Part shown: positions 59,950 through 64,000 of the stretch, one piece after another | Numbering within the stretch: position 1 is the first letter of the stretch | Layout: each line of letters opens with the position of its first letter | Source of the DNA: Komagataeibacter xylinus | Lineage (GTDB): Bacteria; Pseudomonadota; Alphaproteobacteria; Acetobacterales; Acetobacteraceae | Direction of reading: 5' to 3' | Assembly (NCBI RefSeq): GCF_031081985.1 | Contig: NZ_JARWSK010000001.1 | Coordinates: 124,001 to 188,000, forward strand | DNA: 64,000 bases | Translations under genes and position numbers: made by a program | Notes under the pieces: model-generated | What the model saw: only the letters and a program-made list of their open reading frames with translations | What the model was told of the DNA's origin: nothing | Database searches by the model: none

Positions 59950-61338
59950 TCACGCCTGGTTTTTGCGGCGCAGGGCGTGGACCAGCACGAAAAACACTGT
60001 CGTGCCCAGGCTGGCCAGCGCGGTCATGCGCTGCGACGGGTTGAGCAGCATCGCCCCGAAAATGACCAGCACGCCCCCCAGCGTTGCCATGTTGATGACG
60101 GGAAACAACGGCAGCCGGAAATATGCCTGCCGCATGGCGGGCGTGGCCGCGCGGCGGGTGACCACATAGGCCGTGACGATGAGTGAATAGACCAGCAGGA
60201 TCACGCCCCCGCTGCAACTGAGCAGGAAGGAGAACACCGTGTCCGGCGCGAGGATGGAGGAAAATGCCACCACGCCCCCGGCCAGTGAATTGGCCATGAT
60301 GGCATTGACCGGCGTGTTCTGGCTGTTGCGGCGTTGCAGCAGGGCAGGCGCATCGCCATGGCGGGAGAGTTCGGCCAGAATGCGCGAGGTGATGTAAAGG
60401 CTTGAGTTCATGCACGACAGCACCGCCGTCAGCACCACCACCCGCATGCACGCAGCCGCCCCCGGAATGCCCATGACCTGCATGGCCGCCACGAAGGGCG
60501 AATGGCCCGGCTCGATGGTCCACCACGGCACGATCATCAGGATCAGCGCGATGGACAGGCTGTAGAACAGCATGATGCGCGTGCCGAGGCTGCGGGTTAC
60601 ATACGCCACGTTCTTGGCCGGTTCAGCGGATTCACCGGCGGCTACGGTCGCGATTTCCGAGCCGATCATGGTGAACAGAAGGGTGGGGATGATGGCCAGC
60701 ACCCCCATCGCGCCATGGGGAAAAATCCCGCCATGACCCGTTACATTATGCACGACCGGCACGCCGGGACCAAAAACATGCGCCACGTACAGGCCACCCG
60801 CCACCACAAAGGCCACGATGCTGGCCACCTTGATGAGCGAGAGCCAGAACTCGCATTCGCCAAAAATATGCACCGCCATGCGGTTGACCAGATTCAGCGC
60901 CACGATCAGCGCCGTGGCCAGCACCCACACCGGCAGCCTGATCCAGTCATGCAGCAGGATCGCGCCTGCAATCGCCTCGCTGCCCAGCGCCACCAGCCAG
61001 AAGAACCAGTACAGCCACCCGGTGGTAAATGCAGCGCCATTGCCATGCGCCGCGCGGATATATTCCACGAACGATCCCTTGCCGGGGCTGGCAACAACCA
61101 TCTCCCCCAACATGCGCATGACGAGCATGACCAGCATGCCCACCGCGACAAAGCCAAGCAGCACCGCAGGCCCCACCGCCGCAATGGCAGCACTGCTGCC
61201 CACGAACAGCCCGGCCCCGATGGCGCCGCCCAGCGCAATCATGATGATGTGGCGCTGCCTGAGCACGGAGGCAGGCCGGGCGGGGCAGGGGGGCGTGACT
61301 TCAGTCATGGCGCCGGCCATCGTGCCCGTACCATGCAT
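59950..61338 (-). CDS. Amino-acid permease (APC superfamily)
   Basis: A 462-residue permease with twelve helices. Helix 1 carries the substrate-binding GGAIGAGLFVGS motif, and MLGEMVVASPGKGSFVEYIR and LFTMIGSEIATVAAGES are typical of the AAT/GabP-type group. It likely imports a neutral amino acid or GABA by proton symport. The start may be 61338, 61320 or 61308; no clear ribosome-binding site decides. Convergent with arsC, two bases apart. Confidence 0.9.
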   Translation of the reverse strand: MHGTGTMAGAMTEVTPPCPARPASVLRQRHIIMIALGGAIGAGLFVGSSAAIAAVGPAVLLGFVAVGMLVMLVMRMLGEMVVASPGKGSFVEYIRAAHGNGAAFTTGWLYWFFWLVALGSEAIAGAILLHDWIRLPVWVLATALIVALNLVNRMAVHIFGECEFWLSLIKVASIVAFVVAGGLYVAHVFGPGVPVVHNVTGHGGIFPHGAMGVLAIIPTLLFTMIGSEIATVAAGESAEPAKNVAYVTRSLGTRIMLFYSLSIALILMIVPWWTIEPGHSPFVAAMQVMGIPGAAACMRVVVLTAVLSCMNSSLYITSRILAELSRHGDAPALLQRRNSQNTPVNAIMANSLAGGVVAFSSILAPDTVFSFLLSCSGGVILLVYSLIVTAYVVTRRAATPAMRQAYFRLPLFPVINMATLGGVLVIFGAMLLNPSQRMTALASLGTTVFFVLVHALRRKNQA

Positions 61339-61621
61339 GCAACGGGCCGCTCGCCCACGGGGAAAAACCGGCCCCGGCCGGGCGGGCCCATGTCAATGCC
61401 GGACAGCCATGGTGCTGCCCGCGCCTCTGTAATCGTTTCACTTTCATCCCGACCATTAGGACAGGAAGCCACACCGTCTGTAAAGGGGAGCGGGGTCGGG
61501 GCATGAAGTCATAACACGCTGGTTTTGCAGCACAACGGCAGGGCGGCTGTGCCGTGCTACCCTGCGGCATGGTCCGCTGAACCAGCCCGGTAGCCAGTGT
61601 GCGCGGGGTGGTCTACACGCT

Positions 61622-62533
61622 ATGGTCATGAAGACGTCACGATCCGTTACCATGATCGTCAACCCCACCGCAGGGCGGCGGCGTTCAGGCCATGCCACCC
61701 GTCTTGCCGCAGCCCTGCGCCGCGCGGGTGTTGCGGTGCAGGTTGCCCATACGCGCGACCGGGGTCATGCCACCGAACTGGCACGCCACGCGGTGCGCCA
61801 CGGCGGGTGCAGCCATGTCGTGGCCATTGGCGGCGATGGTACCGTAGCCGAAGTGGCACGCGGGCTTGCGGGGTCGGATGTGGTGCTTGCGGTGCTGCCC
61901 GCTGGCACGGCCAACGTGCTGGCGCGTGAACTCGACCTGCCGTTTGATGAAGGCCTGCTGGCGCGCGGCATCATTGCGGGTACGAGCATGACCGTGTGGC
62001 CCGGCGTGCTGCATACGGCGCAGGGCGCATCGCTTTTCGTGCAGATGGCGGGGGTGGGGTTTGATGCCCATGTGGTCCAGACCGTCTCGCCACGGCTGAA
62101 AAAGGCGGTGGGCCGCGCGGCCTATGTGGTGTCCGTGCTGCGGGCGCTGTGGCGCTACCGCTACCCCGCGCTGCGCGTGGAGGTGGATGGCGTTGTGCAT
62201 GAAGCTTCATCGGCCATCATCTCCAAAGGTGCGCTGTATGCGGGCCAGCATGTGCTCGCACCCGTTTCCATGCAGGCGGAGAAGGCGTTCTCCGTCGTGC
62301 TGTTTGGCAGCGCCGGGCCGTGGGCGACCCTGCGCTACGGGCTGGCCCTGCTGCGCGGCACGCTGCCCCGCCAGAAGGATGTGACGGTGCTGCGGGCCAC
62401 CACCGTCGCCATCCCCGCCCCCACCGGGCTACCCGTGCAGAGCGATGGCGACGCGCATGGCCAGACCGCCATACGCGCGGAGATCAGTGACCAGCCCATC
62501 CGCGTCGCCATTTGTCCGCGCGCGGCAAGATAG
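61622..62533 (+). CDS. Diacylglycerol kinase-like lipid kinase
   Basis: A 303-residue protein of the DagK/YegS lipid-kinase family. The nucleotide motif AIGGDGTVAEVARGL is near residue 70, and LPAGTANVLARELDLP and a NPTAGRRR start motif are visible. Such enzymes phosphorylate diacylglycerol or related lipids at the inner membrane. ATG 61628 is an alternative start. Confidence 0.9.
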   Translation: MVMKTSRSVTMIVNPTAGRRRSGHATRLAAALRRAGVAVQVAHTRDRGHATELARHAVRHGGCSHVVAIGGDGTVAEVARGLAGSDVVLAVLPAGTANVLARELDLPFDEGLLARGIIAGTSMTVWPGVLHTAQGASLFVQMAGVGFDAHVVQTVSPRLKKAVGRAAYVVSVLRALWRYRYPALRVEVDGVVHEASSAIISKGALYAGQHVLAPVSMQAEKAFSVVLFGSAGPWATLRYGLALLRGTLPRQKDVTVLRATTVAIPAPTGLPVQSDGDAHGQTAIRAEISDQPIRVAICPRAAR

Positions 62534-62582
62534 GAAAATCCCTCCCCAAACCGGGCCATGGCGTGATAGGTTTCCGCCCGCC

Positions 62583-63485
62583 ATGACAACCCATATGATG
62601 ATCGAGCTGATCGCTGTCCTGACGGCCGTGCGGGGGGATGTTCCCCAGGTCATGACCATCGACCACGGGCGGCAGTTGCCTTCCGGCCCGCTGGAAAGCA
62701 CGCATCGCTCGCTGCAGGCGGGCGTCAGGGCATGGGTCGAGCGCCAGACCGGCCACCCCATCGGGCATGTCGAGCAACTCTACACCTTTGCCGATCATGA
62801 TCGCATCCTTGCCACCACGCAGGGGCGGATGATCGCCATCTCCTATCTCGCCCTCACGCGCAGCCACGCGGGCGAGACGGGGTGGCGCGACTGGTACGAC
62901 TACTTCCCGTGGGAGAACTGCAAGAGCGACGAGGGCCGCGCCAGCCTGGCCCTGATCGAGCGCCTGCTGTGCCATTGGGTTGCGGGCATGGGCCATGCGG
63001 CCGAGCGCGTGCGGCAGTGGCAGCGCTGTGTCAGCCTGTTCGCCATTGGCGACATGGTGGCCTGGAATGACGAACTGGTGCTCCAGCGCTATGAACTGCT
63101 GTATGAGGCGGGACTGGTGGCCGAGGCAGGCTGCCCGCCCGATCGCGCCGTGCCGGGGCAGTCCATGCACCATGACCACCGTCGCATTCTGGCAACGGCC
63201 ATGGCGCGGTTGCGTGCAAGAATACGTTATCGTCCGGTCGTGTTTGAACTGATGCCGGAGGCTTTCACCCTGCTTCAGCTCCAGCGCGTGATGGAAAGCC
63301 TGTCGGGCGTGCATGTGCACAAGCAGAATTTCCGCCGCCTGATCATGCAGCAGCAACTGGTTGAAGAAACGGGCGAAATCGAGGAACGTACCGGCGGCCG
63401 TCCGGCCCGCCTGTTCCGCTTCTGTGGCGAGGTGCGGCAGGCGCGGCAGTTCGTTGGCACCAAGATTCCGCTGGTGCAGCCCTGA
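62583..63485 (+). CDS. nadQ: NAD biosynthesis regulator NadQ (NrtR/Nudix-like)
   Basis: A 300-residue protein with an N-terminal Nudix-like domain lacking a canonical Nudix box and a C-terminal winged helix (LMPEAFTLLQLQRVMESLSG, then HKQNFRRLIMQQQLVE). This matches NadQ, the alphaproteobacterial repressor found before nadABC. ATG 62583 starts the conserved part; an upstream extension overlaps the lipid kinase gene. It lies 139 bases before nadA with an operator-like palindrome between. Confidence 0.85.
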   Translation: MTTHMMIELIAVLTAVRGDVPQVMTIDHGRQLPSGPLESTHRSLQAGVRAWVERQTGHPIGHVEQLYTFADHDRILATTQGRMIAISYLALTRSHAGETGWRDWYDYFPWENCKSDEGRASLALIERLLCHWVAGMGHAAERVRQWQRCVSLFAIGDMVAWNDELVLQRYELLYEAGLVAEAGCPPDRAVPGQSMHHDHRRILATAMARLRARIRYRPVVFELMPEAFTLLQLQRVMESLSGVHVHKQNFRRLIMQQQLVEETGEIEERTGGRPARLFRFCGEVRQARQFVGTKIPLVQP

Positions 63486-63571
63486 GCGGGCAAAGCACAC
63501 CTCACGAAAATCCTGATTGACAAGCGGGCTGTTTCCCTCTGGAAGTGTGGGGCCGGTCCCTGCGGCCTGAC

Positions 63572-63592
63572 TTATACTCAATATGAGCATAA
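63572..63592. promoter_or_regulatory. Candidate NadQ operator before nadA
   Basis: TTATACTCA-ATA-TGAGCATAA, an inverted repeat with eight of nine matching positions, lies 33 bases before the nadA start. Its place between nadQ and nadA and its AT-rich core fit a NadQ repressor site overlapping the promoter. Confidence 0.6.
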
Positions 63593-63624
63593 ATGGCATG
63601 CGGGAATGGGAAGGGAGAACAGGC

Positions 63625-64000
63625 ATGAACCAGATTGCGCCACGTGGCAAAACGGACGGGCTGTATGACCGGGTGCGTCATCTGGTCCCCGAAATGGAAT
63701 GGGAGACCTTTGTCGAGGATATCCGCGCGATCGAGACCCTCAAGCGCGAGCGCAACGCCGTCATTCTGGCGCATAACTACCAGACGCCGGAAATCTTCCA
63801 TTGCGTGTCCGACATCCGTGGCGACAGCCTCGCCCTTGCGCGTGAGGCGCAGAATACGGATGCCGACGTGATCGTGATGGCGGGCGTGCATTTCATGGCC
63901 GAGACCGCCAAGATGCTCAACCCGCACAGCACCGTGCTGATCCCTGACCTCAAGGCAGGCTGCTCGCTGGCCGATTCCATCACGGGGGCCGATGTGCGCC
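63625..64000 (+). CDS. nadA: Quinolinate synthase NadA (3' end outside window)
   Basis: The first 125 residues of NadA, the iron-sulfur enzyme that makes quinolinate from iminoaspartate and dihydroxyacetone phosphate for NAD synthesis. ATG 63625 follows AAGGGAG. Visible motifs: [45 protein letters not shown] and [12 protein letters not shown], the last containing a cluster-ligand cysteine. The frame runs off the right edge. nadB and nadC probably follow. Confidence 0.95.
   Translation, partial: MNQIAPRGKTDGLYDRVRHLVPEMEWETFVEDIRAIETLKRERNAVILAHNYQTPEIFHCVSDIRGDSLALAREAQNTDADVIVMAGVHFMAETAKMLNPHSTVLIPDLKAGCSLADSITGADVR

Overview
The window is GC-rich, densely coded chromosomal DNA from an alphaproteobacterium. 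The gene set points to an acetic acid bacterium (Acetobacteraceae, probably Komagataeibacter/Gluconacetobacter). This placement rests on gene content, codon character and the dispersed palindromic elements. No rRNA, tRNA, CRISPR array, phage or insertion sequence was recognised.

1-14.0 kb is a urea and urease-maturation module. It holds the end of ureF, ureG with its terminator, an outer-membrane porin, a small secreted protein, a response regulator, a 1105-residue NCS1-permease/histidine-kinase fusion, the urea ABC transporter urtABCDE and a nickel transporter. Urea entry, urea import, nickel supply and urease GTPase loading sit together. A perfect palindrome lies between the sensor gene and urtA.

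14.3-24.4 kb holds a flavin monooxygenase-like gene, a LysR regulator, and a minus-strand import operon: TonB receptor, family-5 solute-binding protein, two Dpp-type permeases and a double ATPase. Its substrate cannot be read from sequence.

24.4-30.6 kb is a patchy region of small envelope and stress-type genes: a glycine-rich secreted protein, a DUF3649-PepSY-DUF3325 set, an unidentified membrane protein with PfpI, and several very short hydrophilic proteins. Copies of an approximately 88-bp palindromic repeat are interspersed.

30.7-46.5 kb holds a giant cyclic beta-1,2-glucan synthase preceded by a 63-residue gene, two Na+/H+ antiporters of unrelated families (CPA1 and NhaA), a divergent LysR/SDR pair with a palindromic operator, and an ABC exporter.

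46.5-57.6 kb is accessory. It starts with an AT-rich orphan gene resembling Tdi1-type immunity proteins. Next comes what looks like a catabolic island for amide-linked amino-acid conjugates: LysR, an AbgB-like amidohydrolase, a deleted amidohydrolase pseudogene, a TonB receptor, a second M20D amidohydrolase, an MHS-type MFS transporter and a CPG2-like M20A peptidase.

57.6-64 kb returns to housekeeping genes: trhO, an unknown protein, arsC, an amino-acid permease, a lipid kinase, the NAD regulator nadQ, a candidate NadQ operator and the start of nadA, which runs off the end.
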